Assembly: GCF_943734655.1 (NCBI RefSeq)
Contig: NC_071355.1
Coordinates: 137,468,951-137,532,950 of the forward strand
Reading direction: 5' to 3'
DNA: 64,000 nt
Source of the DNA: Sabethes cyaneus
Lineage: Eukaryota > Arthropoda > Insecta > Diptera > Culicidae
Part shown: piece by piece, positions 43,746-54,665 of the stretch
How the letters are laid out: every line of letters starts with the position of its first letter
How positions within the stretch are numbered: position 1 is the first letter of the stretch
Notes under the pieces: generated by a model
The model's input: only the letters and a program-made list of their open reading frames with translations
The model's database searches: none
Told to the model about the DNA's origin: nothing
Translations under genes and position numbers: made by a program

Positions 43746-45115
43746 TGCAACAATTTCTTATTCGCTTTCATAGTTTTAGATTCATTCCAAAAACTAATTT
43801 TTTACCATTATAACAAAAATGCTGGCTTAGCATCTACTCAATAATGAATGATTTATTAATGAATGAATAATGAATTATTAATTATTTATATTATTTTTGT
43901 GTGTTATCTGGGATGTACACTGTAACAGGTTTTTTAATGTAAACAAAAACGATGAATTAAACATACTCTTAAAATTAATATTTTCGTTTGGCTTGATGAC
44001 CAGTTAAACATAGAGAATATTCCAGGTAGATAACAGCGAATAACAATTCGTTTTTTACTGAATCCTAAACCAAAAACTTTTAAGTGAATAACTCTCAGTG
44101 TTTAACTCTGGAAATATAAAATAATGTGGTTTGACTAAGTTAGATGCACAAATATAAATTTGGGCTCACCAACTGGCTTCAATAAATTCTCTTTACAAAC
44201 GACTACAGACAGTATAGCTAGCTGCAGCACCAGAATGAACTAACTAGCCTAGAATGGCGTGTCAGTTAATAACTTTTAGTGAGGGTGGTAAAACAAACAA
44301 TAAAGTTTTGATTTAATTAGGGGACTGAAACTGTCGCTAGCACGATGTAGCACAGCATGGTGCAGCAGTGTCGATCAGCGAAGCGGTCTTGGGTAGAACA
44401 TAAAAAGCTGACCGTCACTCCTTGAGTTATTCTTTTAAATCGCACAAATAACGATGTGAAGTGTTTATATAATCACTTATGAAACTTTAAGTACATATTC
44501 ACTGGCAGTAAAAGGTATTATTATTATTAACGCTATTAAGTAGACTTTCTGTGAAGAACAAAAATTGTATGAACTGGAAAAAATTATATGTAAACTGTGA
44601 AAAAAATTGACTGAGCAGAAGGGACTTGAACGAACCAACAACTCTCAATTTCGCTTCGAGTGCGAGTCAAGTTTGATTTTTCGTATCACACCATATGCTA
44701 TAAGAGCTATATTCTACATGTTAAACATCGATAATAAATATACTTATATTTATATCAGCACAGTCTATTTTAATAAAGGGTTTATAAAACAAAAAAAGCT
44801 AAACCTTGGGTTTAACTATTTTATAAGACTTGACAGTTCTTTATCGAGCAATTCCAGCTCAACTAGCAAAACGATTTGACTCGACTATTTTTGATTGGAA
44901 TGAAATTTTCCTAACGTGTTGGATACCAAGCAAGAACTCATTTTCCACTAAACTTGATTTTTTTCGTAAAGAGTAACTTTTCAAAAGGGCGTATTTAGAA
45001 ATGAGAACTATTTTTCAAAACATCATATCTTAAAAACTACTTCTTTGATCTAAATGGAATCAAAGTAAAAGTTGTAGGAAATTAAGTGTATTTTCAGAAA
45101 AAAATTACACTGAAA
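43746..45115. other. noncoding stretch
   Basis: No gene recognised. The 90-codon frame at 44607..44879 lacks any known motif. Confidence 0.4.
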
Positions 45116-45690
45116 GAAAAAACTTTTCAAAACCATGATTAAAATCATAAAATGTCAATTATCTTACAACCATCCCCTCCGATTTGCATATATTTTAAGA
45201 GATAGCTCGAATTATGCTCTTAAATCTGGTGAAGAGCTATCAATAGACACTCTTTCGGGTTTTTAAATCTTTAAAATTTGACAAATTTTTCAAAAACATC
45301 CAAATTTTGCAGTTTTTTGTAAAATTCAAACAATATCAAATTCTATGCATCAATTTGAACAAATTATGTCATATAAACTTTTTTTTCGGCACAGCTGTTT
45401 TCAAGTTCCAAATTTAAAATCTAAAAAGAAAGAAACTATGATAAAAACTATAAAATAACAATTATCTCAAAATCTTCTCCTCCGATATGCCTAATTTTTT
45501 AGGATATTAAAGATTATGACCTAAAATCTGGTGAAGATCTATCGATGGACACTTTCTGGACAAATCTATCGTTTTTTTTGTAATTTTAAAGTTAGACAAA
45601 TTTTTCAAAAACATCAAAAAATTTTTTTTTGTAAACACAAAATCAAATTCTTTGCATAATTTTGAACAAATTTACACATATAAACAGATC
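45116..45690. repeat. two diverged tandem units of about 300 bp
   Basis: 45130-45430 and 45432-45690 share blocks such as AATTATCTTACAACCATC / AATTATCTCAAAATCTTC, CTCCTCCGATNTGC, AAATCTGGTGAAGA and ACAAATTTTTCAAAAACATC in the same order. The composition is AT-rich and noncoding. Confidence 0.6.
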
Positions 45691-46329
45691 ATAATCGTAT
45701 TTTGAGCTATTAACTCGTAAGTAACGTCTCGTAAGAATTGGATACAGCTACAGGATACAGGATTCAACTACATTTCATTACTCAATACTTCTCAATACAT
45801 TACAATACTTGCAATACTGCATTATAGCGTAATTGCCACGATCTGTATTTTATTTTGATTATAAAGTCGTTCGTTGTGCTTTGATAGTGATCTGATTTTG
45901 TTACGGCATTTTTGGATGAACCATTGGTGGAAACATTGCCCTTGATTGCTTTTTTCAATGCCTACACGTTGCTGTATATTAACATGCGCAATTTTCTGTT
46001 ATATTAATCTTTTTAATCAAATTGGAATATGGGTCCCCACCCCAGTAAATGGGGCAAGTGAGATCTATCGCCATGATTTTGAAAAATTCTCCTCAGATTC
46101 GTTTTATGTAAATCGATAGTCCTCCTTTGTGATTAAACCTTCGAAGTGATACCGCTGAAGAGTTTCTGTGCCGCAAAAATTTTAAAATTATCACAAGACA
46201 AGCTTAAGCAGTCGAATAAACTTTAGCCACAGACAAACTGACATAACTCTTGGAAGAAAAATCAACAAAAATTATCGTACCGTAAATTTTCTTTTACTGT
46301 CGAAATCAGCGCTTATCAAAGTAATGCTG

Positions 46330-46487
46330 AATCTTCAGTGCTAACAAATTAAGCTGTTAGCGGTTAGCGTTAGCTTCCGCTAAATTGTTGGTTGATTTAG
46401 CGGTTAGCGGTTATCGAAGCTAACGTTTTGATTTAGCGGATTAGCTGTTAGCGAAGCTAACATTTCGATTAGCGGTGCCCACCTCTG
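46330..46487. repeat. TTAGCGGTTAGCG-type repeat, possible hAT MITE remnant
   Basis: GTTAGCGGTTAGCG, TTAGCGGTTAGCGG and AGCGAAGCTAACNTTT words alternate in both orientations. The right edge GGTGCCCACCTCTG, read inwards, is CAGAGGTGGGCACC, which looks like a hAT terminus. No matching left end is clear. Confidence 0.45.
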
Positions 46488-46489
46488 TA

Positions 46490-47122
46490 TATGGGGCATT
46501 TATAGAGTAAATTATTATCCATAAGATTGCTGAACTAAGTATTGCTCTATCTTTAGTATTTACGGCGCACTCCCAGTTTACACTGGCTGGTGCACCAAGG
46601 TGCGCACCAAGATGCGAACCCAGTGTGAACTGGGAGTGCGCCGTAAATACTAAAGACAGAGCAATACAGTGGACCCCCGTTCGTTTGAACGATTCCTCAT
46701 GCAAACTAACGGGGTTAGTTTTTAATTTGAAAACTGGTAACCCTAAATATACTGGAACTTGTGTGAACTGGCTGCCCTGCTCTTTGTTATTGTTTTGGTG
46801 GTTTGATACAGTAGGCAGTTGCAAGCAACGAATATTTCATTCTCCGATCGGCTTTCTACCATAATCGTTGGGAAAACGCAATGTGAAACAGATTAAACAC
46901 GCTAGATCAGCACAAACAAATCGTGTTTATGAGCATTGTCTGCATAAGCAAATGATGTCATATTGAGTATGACGTTTGAACCATTTTTAATTTGCACGTC
47001 GTGCAAACCAACGGGATTCAAATTAAAAAGTGTTCAGATTAAAAACGGTCAAACGAACGGGGGTCCACGGTACTTAGTTCAGCAATCTTATGGATAATAA
47101 TTTACTCTATAAATGCCCCATA
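46490..47122. mobile_element. TA-flanked foldback element with a MITE inserted in one arm
   Basis: Left arm: TATGGGGCATTTATAGAGTA, ATTATCCATAAGATTGCTGA, GTATTTACGGCGCACTCCCA. The right arm mirrors all three. TA flanks the ends (46488-46489 and 47123-47124). A pogo-type MITE (46667..47070) interrupts the right arm exactly at the TA of GCAATAC, whose intact counterpart in the left arm is AAGTATTGC. A diverged half copy is at 54800-54920. Confidence 0.85.
46667..47070. mobile_element. pogo-type MITE, full copy, 404 bp
   Basis: Termini are CAGTGGACCCCCGTTCGTTT and CCGTGGACCCCCGTTCGTTT (inward), with TA on both sides. It is the close sibling of 14490..14892. Inserted in the right arm of the foldback 46490..47122. 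Confidence 0.85.
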
Positions 47123-47317
47123 TATAATATTTTCGAATTTTGTTAGGCTGAGGTGTTACAGTTAAAAAAGCAAAATAAGTTCACTAAGTGCAGGACAAGC
47201 CTGCTGCCGAGTCTCATGATAGGGCTGCCATCGTATAGTGCCGAGACAAGACAGTGCCTCCTTAGTTTCCACCAGGGTTGGTTACCACATCTCCGCTAAA
47301 ATTGCTCGTATTCCGGC

Positions 47318-47453
47318 TGGTAGAGTAATCAACCTATTTTGGACCCCATCTGTAGCTGTACATAATTTGGACACTTACAGCAAAATCAAATGGAAGTGTC
47401 CAAATTATGTACAGCTGCAGATGAGGTCCAAAACAGGTTGGTTACCCTACCAC
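47318..47453. repeat. small foldback, 136 bp
   Basis: TGGTAGAGTAATCAACCTAT, TTTGGACCCCATCTGTAGCT and GTACATAATTTGGACACTT pair with the mirrored right half, leaving about 16 unpaired bases in the middle. It is a hairpin element without recognised target duplication. Confidence 0.7.
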
Positions 47454-48223
47454 GAGGAGGCGGAGATAGAAATTACTGGATATGGGGTCTGTGTTGCACA
47501 TTATTGAGCCGTTCACCAATTGTTTCTAATCCACCAGTCATTTTGACTGGTTTTGGTATAACTAGGTATATTTAAAATGCTGGTATATCTAGTGTTAATT
47601 CATTCAGCTCGGCGCTCGACCGCAATGACCCTCCAACATTTTGTTCATTTCCAACCCAACATATGCCTACGTGTATGGGGGCTGTTATCACCGATTCTTA
47701 ACGGGAAATTAGCAGTTATTAACTTTTCGTCGGGTGTGGGGGAATGAAACACCATGACCGTTTCACAAATCTATTTATATAAGAGGCTTATGTCTGTCGC
47801 CAAAACGAGGGGCGCGATATGTATTTAGCCAGAACACTAGCACCATCTATGATCGACATTCCCAAATATCAAATAGCAACCGGAGTATCCCTTGAACTAG
47901 CAAGTATTTTTTATAGGTTCTTTCGTCAAAAAGCGCCACTTTGACCAAAACGGAGACATTCCCAACTAATTCCAAATTTGAAATGACGGTTTAGTCGGTA
48001 CGAAGAATGGAAAACGAGTGTTATGTCTGTTTGTCTGTGCTTTAACTATGTAATTTTTAGGTCCCACTTGCCCCGGGGTACCTTATAATTTATCCGAGCG
48101 ATTGCCAAACTTTGTTAATGAAAACGCGTTACGTTTTCGAAACGTTAAAGCAAATTTTCGTAACAATTCAGCAAACATATTGTCTAGGCAAAGAATTTTT
48201 ACAATATTTTCCACGGTGGGCTC

Positions 48224-48550
48224 TAGAGATGGTCGGGTAGCGGAAAATTTGCCCGAAACCCGCACCCGTACCCGTACCCGCCGGGTTCGGGTCGGATTCG
48301 GGTATTGAAAAAAAATAATTTGCGGGTTCGGGTCGGGTACGGGTCGGGTCGGGTATCTCAATTGACCACATTTAACACTAAAGATGGTCGGGTACCCGGG
48401 CACGTATCCGTACCCGACGGGTTGCGGTCGGGTTCGGGTATCAAAAATAATAAACTTGCGGGTTCGGGTCGGGTACGGGTTTTTAATTTCTTTCTTAATC
48501 GGGTACGGGTCGGGTTCGGGTATTCAAATTTTCATACCCGACCATCTCTA
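48224..48550. mobile_element. hAT MITE with GGGTCGGGTACG repeats and 8-bp duplication GTGGGCTC
   Basis: TAGAGATGGTCGGGTA on the left and its inverse TACCCGACCATCTCTA on the right are the termini. GTGGGCTC stands immediately outside both ends (48216..48223 and 48551..48558). The interior is made of GGGTTCGGGTCGGGTACGGG-like repeats in both orientations. A second internal start, AAGATGGTCGGGTACCCGGG near 48385, suggests an internal duplication or a nested partial copy. The open frames through it are repeat artefacts. Confidence 0.92.
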
Positions 48551-48558
48551 GTGGGCTC

Positions 48559-50850
48559 CAAAACAACGTCGAAAAAATGTCAATCTCATGAACATATTTA
48601 AAAAAATTTTGTCTTATTTGTCACCTCCTAATATTTAGTGATAAAATTTCAAATAAGATTTTTTAATCTTGCGTTCTGACTGAAAAGAATCAATTTTATT
48701 TGCTTCAAAAATTAATATATTATTCTAACCAAGCCTCTCAAAATAAATATTTTTTATTAAAATGTATGCAATTTTCTTAGCGATTTTGAAACAATATTAT
48801 CTGAAAAAAGTTTTCCACAAAATTTTGCACGATAATAGAAAATTCTAGAGAAAGTGGGAAATGCCAGGTCATTTTTTTCAATTGTGTTGATCTTTCCAAT
48901 TACCTAGTAACATTTTGAAGGTAAAAATTTCTACGTTTATAGCCGAGAAACTGATGACAAACGACGGCGCATGACTGGTTTCAAAATCCATCTGTAGTTT
49001 GCACCGGTTTTGTTTTTACGAATTTTTATTAACCAATAATTATTTAAAGTTTCATTACAGCCGAAGAAGGTTAACTTGAAAATTAATCTCATTTTTTATT
49101 TTTTGATATAAACCAGCTAGGTTAGTCGTAGATTAGGCAGTAGAATGGCGCTAAATAAAACTCAACTTTTTGCAACAGCTTAAGTTACTTCATTTAGAAT
49201 TACGACGGCACATTTGCTACAATGTCCGTTGAGGTAAAGCTGAGAAAAAAACATGAATTTGGCGGTGGCCATGATACTATATTATCAACGTCTCTAAATT
49301 GCCCCAGTAGGAATTATCTGTCAGACGTCAGGCCAACGACAATTTTCCTGGAAAAATCTGTTGAAAGAACGTTCAGTACTTGTGCTCTCAATAAACGCGG
49401 TATGGTATTTTAGATGTGTTTGTGTGGAGAAAACGTCCATGAAAAGCGTATAATAAAAACTTTAGCGCTGGAATTGGATTTTCAAATGTTGTCTGGAATC
49501 AGTATCTTTGCGGAATCGATTTTCATTCTCCCTGTCACGCCAGCTTTCTCGCATCTAACCAGAACTGACCTGGAAAAAGATAGAGAAGAATAAAAAGGAA
49601 ATGAGATTTGCACCCATCATTGAGTTTATGAGAAGCAGTAATGGATGGCGCTAGGAGAGACCGGGCACATGTGGTCTTACATTTTATGTTCTTTTGTTAT
49701 TCAGTAGCTGTCGCGTATTGATATAAAATGTTGTGTTATTGCATGTTTCGCCAGAGTCTAACTTCGATTATCTAAACATGGTCTATTAGCAGAACTGGGA
49801 TTTTCTAGATGGCAGCGATGAGTAGACCGGAAATAAAATTTTGATGTTTGACAATGAAACTAAATTATTTCGTTCAATTAGCTTGAATAGATAATTTTAT
49901 GCTTTTTTTTATTCAATGATTTCACCTGCTACTTTTGATAGGCTTGTTTTGCAAGCCTATTATGTTCGAAACAAGTTTCAGTCACTTGAGTTTCATAGCT
50001 GTTTAGGAATGATTTTGGATGGTTGTTTATGATTATTTTGACAACTATCTGAAAGAGCACGAAGCTATAATAATTTTTAATACTAGATTAATACACTTAG
50101 TATAACTGGTCGCAGTGGAGAATGTACCCAACAAGGAAAAAAATACACTTATCTTTGAGAATGAGCGACGTAGTGAATGGCAAAAAATTCCTCAATTTAA
50201 CTTCAATTTAATTTTAAACAACAAAAGGGACTATCCGGTTTTCCATACAAAAATGCCCCCTAACCTAATTACATTATGGAATGATTCAAACAAAGTACTT
50301 GGCCTAGGGAGCATTTTGACAAATTTTCAGACCACTAGACGCCATTTTGAATCAGTAATGGCGGATAGAGTGAATTTCATTTTTCGCAGTTTAATCCGAA
50401 ACCAATTACAGTCATTTCACAATTGTGGATAACTCACAGTTATGGATCAACATTGATTTGAAAACTTTGTTAAAACAAAATTAATCATTCAACTTGATTG
50501 CAACTATTTTTTAAGTGTAGTTTAATTGTTTATAGACTCACTTAAACAGTGGTTTATTTGTTGACTTCACCATGTGTTGCTTGAGTGGTCGATTTGTTTG
50601 ATGAAATTTTTTGCGGTCCGATTTCATAGTGTTTTACTGGCTTGCGCCAAGAATGAGCTCCATTTTCATAAGGTGTTTTTTGGCTGATTGTCAACCGCGA
50701 AACCCAGAACAATGAAAGTTTTTATTAGATTCAATTAGCATTCAATAGAAAATACCGCAATATTTCTAGTTATTTCACAAAAAAACTAGGATATCAAGCG
50801 AAATATATATGATCCATAATTGTGGGGAATAATGTATATTCCCATAATTA
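48559..50850. other. noncoding stretch
   Basis: No gene recognised. The 105-codon open frame at 50115..50432 ends near a CACAATTGTGGATAACTC motif. Related GATCCATAATTGTGG words at about 50812, 53464 and 53632 hint at a repeat family. Its protein has no familiar motif, so it is not called. Confidence 0.4.
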
Positions 50851-51625
50851 TCTTCTATACCAAAATGGATTTCTGTCTGTCTGTCGGGATGTTCCCTATA
50901 GAATCAAAAACTACTGAACCAATCGGCGTGAAAATTTGCATGTAAAGGTTTTTGGGGCCAGGAAAGGTTTTAGTGATGGTTACCCGAGCAAGGATTGACA
51001 ACAAAAGTATATCAAAATTATTATATATTCTGCTGTTGATATCAAATAGAAAACATGTTTTGTTACCAACTCAAAATGGCACTTATGATGTCAGACTTTG
51101 CTATCATTTTGCTTTCATTTTTATTGAAAGAATATGAGTTGGTAGATTCTATATATGATGTAAATAAACCTTCAATATTTAAATTAATCTATTCTCACTT
51201 AAATTTTTTTCTAGTAAAATGATTGGTTCAAATTATATGATGACAGCAAAATGATGATGATATGATAGTAAAATGATAACTAATTCTGCTTTCCTATTAA
51301 TATTGTGTAACAGCAAGATTAGTATTCCGTTTGATATTTTTGATAGCAAAAGCAGTATTCAATTTAATTTCTCGATGTGGAATTTTTGCAATCAATTTTG
51401 ATATTTTAACCGCTACGTCGACCAAAATGAAATCACACCGAGTATTCAAAATCCGTTACATCAAGATATCAAATTTTGTTTTCAATTTGCTCTAAAACCC
51501 TGCTCGGGTAGAGACCCCTCCCCCCATTAAGAGGGGGGGGGGGGCTCCCATACAAATGAAACATATATTTCTGAATAACTCGAGAACTCATACTCTCATA
51601 TGGATATGGACTCTCATACAAATAA
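50851..51625 (+). repeat. dispersed repeat related to 11500..11990
   Basis: It contains TTTCTGTCTGTCTGTCGGGA, TACTGAACCAATCGGCGTGA, TTTTTGGGGCCAGGAAAGGT and then GAGACCCCTCCCCCCATTAA with a run of 12 G (51533-51544), CATACAAATGAAAC and CTCGAGAACTCAT. The 11.5-12.0 kb region has the second half in opposite orientation. The interior 51000-51480 is unrelated AT-rich sequence. Confidence 0.6.
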
Positions 51626-51659
51626 AACAGAAATTTTTGCGAAATTCAAAAACTAATCG

Positions 51660-52075
51660 AACTTGAGAAATTCGAGACTCTTCCATAAAACATTAGTCAA
51701 TAACAAGGCCACAAAAACTATCTATAGTAACACTAGATCATTCAGGACGAGACGGCCGCGAGTGTTGCCGGCGACCCGCCGTCGGAAGCGCCGCCCACTG
51801 TGGGGAGGCAACTCCCCGCAGAAATCACTACTGTCTAGGTTTATTTGTTTTCCTAGGTCTACCTGGGTTTCCTGGAACGAGCAACAGCGAGTAAGGAGAG
51901 GATCGCGAAATGTTACTTTCCACAAAAAAGTTTTCCGTGAAATGATACATTCCGCTTACGGTTTTTCGCAAAATGATATTCGGCGAAACGTTGTACAATC
52001 ATGGCGAATATTACTATCCACTTTCTGGCTATGCAATGAGGCAACAGGGGAGTTGTTTTCTACTTTACTGTGAGG
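51660..52075 (+). other. 136-codon open frame over a GC-rich repeat-like segment
   Basis: An open frame of 136 codons (51663..52073) crosses a GC-rich stretch (GACGAGACGGCCGCGAGTGT, GGCGACCCGCCGTCGGAAGC) and then degenerate words such as TTCCGCTTACGG and TTCGGCGAAACGTTG. The composition and wording recall a dispersed insect repeat rather than a gene. No domain is recognised. I consider it noncoding. Confidence 0.35.
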
Positions 52076-52109
52076 AAAAATTGCAAATTTGTATATTAAA
52101 CTACCCATT

Positions 52110-52407
52110 CCTGGTAACTAATAAGCATTTACATAAGCAGCAAATCAGCGTATCTGGCATTTTATACTGCACGTTGTTGTATATTAGCTTTTTGACTACA
52201 CAGGTGTTGTAAATTGGCATCCAAAATTGTATTCAAATTCTTCGTGTCGGTAATTAGTTGTAAATTAGCATTGTCAGTACTATAAGAAGGTTATCAGTAA
52301 AGTAGCTGTATATTTTGCCAAGTGGCATTTGAGCAGCATTTACGGCGATTTAAATGCTTATTGCCCTATATTTGAATAGCATTGGTGATGCTTATTGGTT
52401 ACCTGGG
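52110..52407. mobile_element. MITE with GGTAACCAATAAGC-like termini, copy 2
   Basis: Ends CCTGGTAACTAATAAGCATT and, on the other strand, CCCAGGTAACCAATAAGCAT. Colinear with 29116..29414. It follows directly on the GC-rich repeat-like segment. Confidence 0.7.
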
Positions 52408-52871
52408 ATGCTCTCATAGTTACGAAGTTTGTCGGGTCAGCTAGTGAATCAATAAAAACTCTACTTTTCTCTATGCGTTCTAAGTAAAAGAAGTTGTTGA
52501 TGATTCATAAAAAGTAATGAAAATTGTCCGTCGACTGACGTATTTATTTTTGGTCAAGGCATGGAACTTAAAAACGTGAAGTTTTTAATTTACTCTTTTA
52601 GCCCTTCTAAGGTCTATATCGTTTTTAGCACCCGAAAATTTACTAAAATGGGTTTAGCTTTTTCCCTTCCAATATTTTTTCACCAAATTTGGGAATTTTT
52701 CCGAAATTTTTTTCTATTTTCATAATATCTCCAAATTCTGGCAATATGTCACATGGTTCCGGAGGAATTCCGATGTTCCTTGGGGGACCGCGACATGACT
52801 TTTTTATATAATATTGCTAAATATTTGAAATTTGTAGGAAACATGCTGATTTTTTTAACAAATCATCGACT

Positions 52872-53343
52872 GTTACTTTGCTGCAGGTACAATCCATGGT
52901 GCGCACCATCCGGATTAGGAGGGATACTGAGAATCCGGAACCGGTTCCCATAGAAGATAGAACGATATTTCAGCATAAGTAAAATATGTTATGTCGCATC
53001 AAAAATCATCAGCACTTCATAATATAGCGATTGTTGACCATTTCATGTCTCAGAGACCATATGGCCCATTTTATGTCCTGGACAAATTCGTTCGAAATCT
53101 GTTCCGTGCTTGAATCAGAGAACAAAATATCCCTGCGGCCCGGAAGCGGCCATATGACCTCTAAGAGACATGAAATGGTCAACAATCGCTATTTTGTGAA
53201 GTGCTGAGGTTTTGTTGATATGCGACATGACATATTATTTTGCTGATGCGGAAATGCCCCTCTCTAGGAACCGGTTCCGGATTCCCGGTGTCCCCCCGAA
53301 TCCGGATGGCGCCCATCATGTCTTGTAACTGCAGCAAAGTAAC
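52872..53343. repeat. foldback element, arms of about 200 bp
   Basis: GTTACTTTGCTGCAG, GCCATCCGGATTNGG-like, GAATCCGGAACCGGTTCC, ATGTTATGTCGCAT, AGCGATTGTTGACCATTTCA in the left arm are mirrored in the right arm, with a loop at about 53090-53148. The arms differ at perhaps 15% of positions by eye, so the element is old. No coding frame. Confidence 0.75.
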
Positions 53344-54200
53344 TGATATTGCTTTATTGCGTTTATTGCTATTAACAGCAAAAATCTTTCGAACTGTATT
53401 TAAGTACTTCCATTGATTCATAATATGTAACACTATTATCCACAACTGTGACCATTTATCGCACTGATCCATAATTGTGGGTAAGATAAAGGTAGAATAA
53501 CGGCTTAAATTGCGGCTTTACGATTATTATTCAACCAAAACAGATAATTATCTTGAAAGCTTATACAATTAGCTTCATATTTTTGCTATCAAAGCTAAGG
53601 TTTTAATTTAGCGTGAAATACGCCGCCTTAGGTGATCCATAACTGTGGAGTGGCTGTATCATAGAAATCTGAAAAAAATCAGAGTTGTTATGCTCACTGT
53701 AGGACACATTTGCATTATTTTTTGGAAATTTTCCGACGTGAATACCACAGTAAAAAAAATTGAAAAAGTTTTCAAGAGCTTTTTTTCAGTGTTCCAAAGA
53801 TGGCGCCGCTTATTTTTTCCATCAAAAAATTGTTCAAACTAATGTATGATGTAACTAAAAATGATTTTGGTGTTGAACTTTGGTATTCTTCATAATAGCA
53901 GCAAAAAAACCGTTTGGTTAGGGTGTTACCGTTTTAATAGCTCTATAAAACTAACAGATTTATTGCTGTTTGAAAAGCAACCGCGATAAGATCAATTTTG
54001 ATTGATGCGCCATTTTGTATTGCTACGCCACACTTATGGTAAGTTTATAAGGGTACCGCCAGAGTGCAAGCGACATGCGACGAGACGCGACATTTCTTGC
54101 TGTAGTTATACGCGCAGCCCTCTTTCGCCCGAAGCAGGACTGTGCATTTACCAAACATGAGATCGAAGTCGTGTCGCGTTTACTCTGTATGGGGCCTAAA
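53344..54200. other. noncoding stretch
   Basis: No gene recognised. GATCCATAANTGTGG words at 53464 and 53632 are direct repeats about 170 bp apart. Confidence 0.4.
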
Positions 54201-54224
54201 AGACGTGGTGCAGCCAACAAGTTT

Positions 54225-54415
54225 TAACGTGGTAATAAAGCAACCACAATAAATTTGCTTTATGAACAGTTCTATTATGGTTTTCTAGCTAGCTGCTAGC
54301 CGAATTCTTTTGGTATTGCGCAATACCACAATGAAACTAGAGGTAATGATAAATACCGCAATAAAACCTTTATAAAATTCAAGTAAAACCAAGTGGCTTT
54401 AGAATTGTTACTTGG
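54225..54415 (+). repeat. repeat family X, copy without the mariner (empty-site relative)
   Basis: Matches 25147-25280 joined to 26210-26275. At the point where the 25.3-kb copy holds a mariner between TA dinucleotides, this copy reads straight through (TAATGATAAATACCGCAATA). Confidence 0.7.
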
Positions 54416-54419
54416 GACT

Positions 54420-54665
54420 CGTACCAGTACACTTAACTGTAGGAGGGACATTTGCACTGTCAAGAGGCGTCAGAGGGTAAATATAGGATGCAGCATGAAG
54501 GAAGGGTAAATGGAGGGGCCTGAGAATAAACCCATACTAAAGTCACTTGACATCGAAAGGCTTGATTCTACTAAGATTCAAACCCACGACCACTCGCTTG
54601 TCAAAGCAGACTCGATAACCTTGCGGCTACGGAGCCACCCCTTCGACCACTTCCCGAAGTCTGCG
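54420..54665 (-). repeat. tRNA-derived SINE, family 2
   Basis: The reverse complement starts GGGTGGCTCCGTAGCCGCAA (A-box-like), continues AGCGAGTGGTCGTGGGTTTG and AATCTTAGTAG (B-box-like), and then TAGTATGGGTTTATTCTCAG. A second copy is at 55220..55360. Cloverleaf-like in part, but without a full acceptor stem. I call it a SINE, not a tRNA gene. Confidence 0.6.

Larger units (their letters stand above)
46226..48040. mobile_element. 1.8-kb composite insertion with GCACAGACAAAC termini
   Basis: The left end GCCACAGACAAACTGACATA and the right end (other strand) GCACAGACAAACAGACATAA are near-perfect inverted repeats. TTTA stands on both sides (46222-46225 and 48041-48044), a possible 4-bp target duplication. 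It interrupts the older element described above. It contains a TTAGCGG-repeat segment, a foldback with a pogo-type MITE inside it, and another small foldback. No transposase was recognised. Confidence 0.65.
45690..48083. mobile_element. second copy of the GGTACCCCGG-type element, right part, split by a later insertion
   Basis: 45690-46225 matches 2845-3390, and 48041-48083 matches 3395-3434, including the terminus CCCCGGGGTACC followed by TA. Between them lies a 1.8-kb insertion (46226..48040). The left terminus of this copy was not found. Confidence 0.7.

Noticed and set aside
46441..46824. 127-codon minus-strand open frame as a gene
   Set aside because: It spans the arms of a foldback and the edge of a pogo-type MITE. 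The repeated HLGAHLGAP and NWECAVNTKDRAI pieces are produced by the palindrome.
48224..48550. Interstitial telomere-like array
   Set aside because: The repeats are bounded by exact hAT-type termini and an 8-bp duplication, so they belong to a MITE rather than to a telomeric relic.
48083..48601. Overlapping frames rich in RVRVGFGYG and TRTRTRR as proteins
   Set aside because: They are translations of the GGGTCGGGTACG repeats of a hAT MITE.
50115..50432. 105-codon plus-strand open frame as a gene
   Set aside because: No recognisable motif, no neighbouring exons, and it ends at a repeat-like CACAATTGTGGATAACTC word. Frames of this length are expected by chance in AT-rich DNA of this size.
51663..52073. 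136-codon open frame, the longest on the plus strand, as a protein gene
   Set aside because: Low-complexity arginine-rich translation over a GC-rich repeat-like segment followed by degenerate repeat words. No domain.
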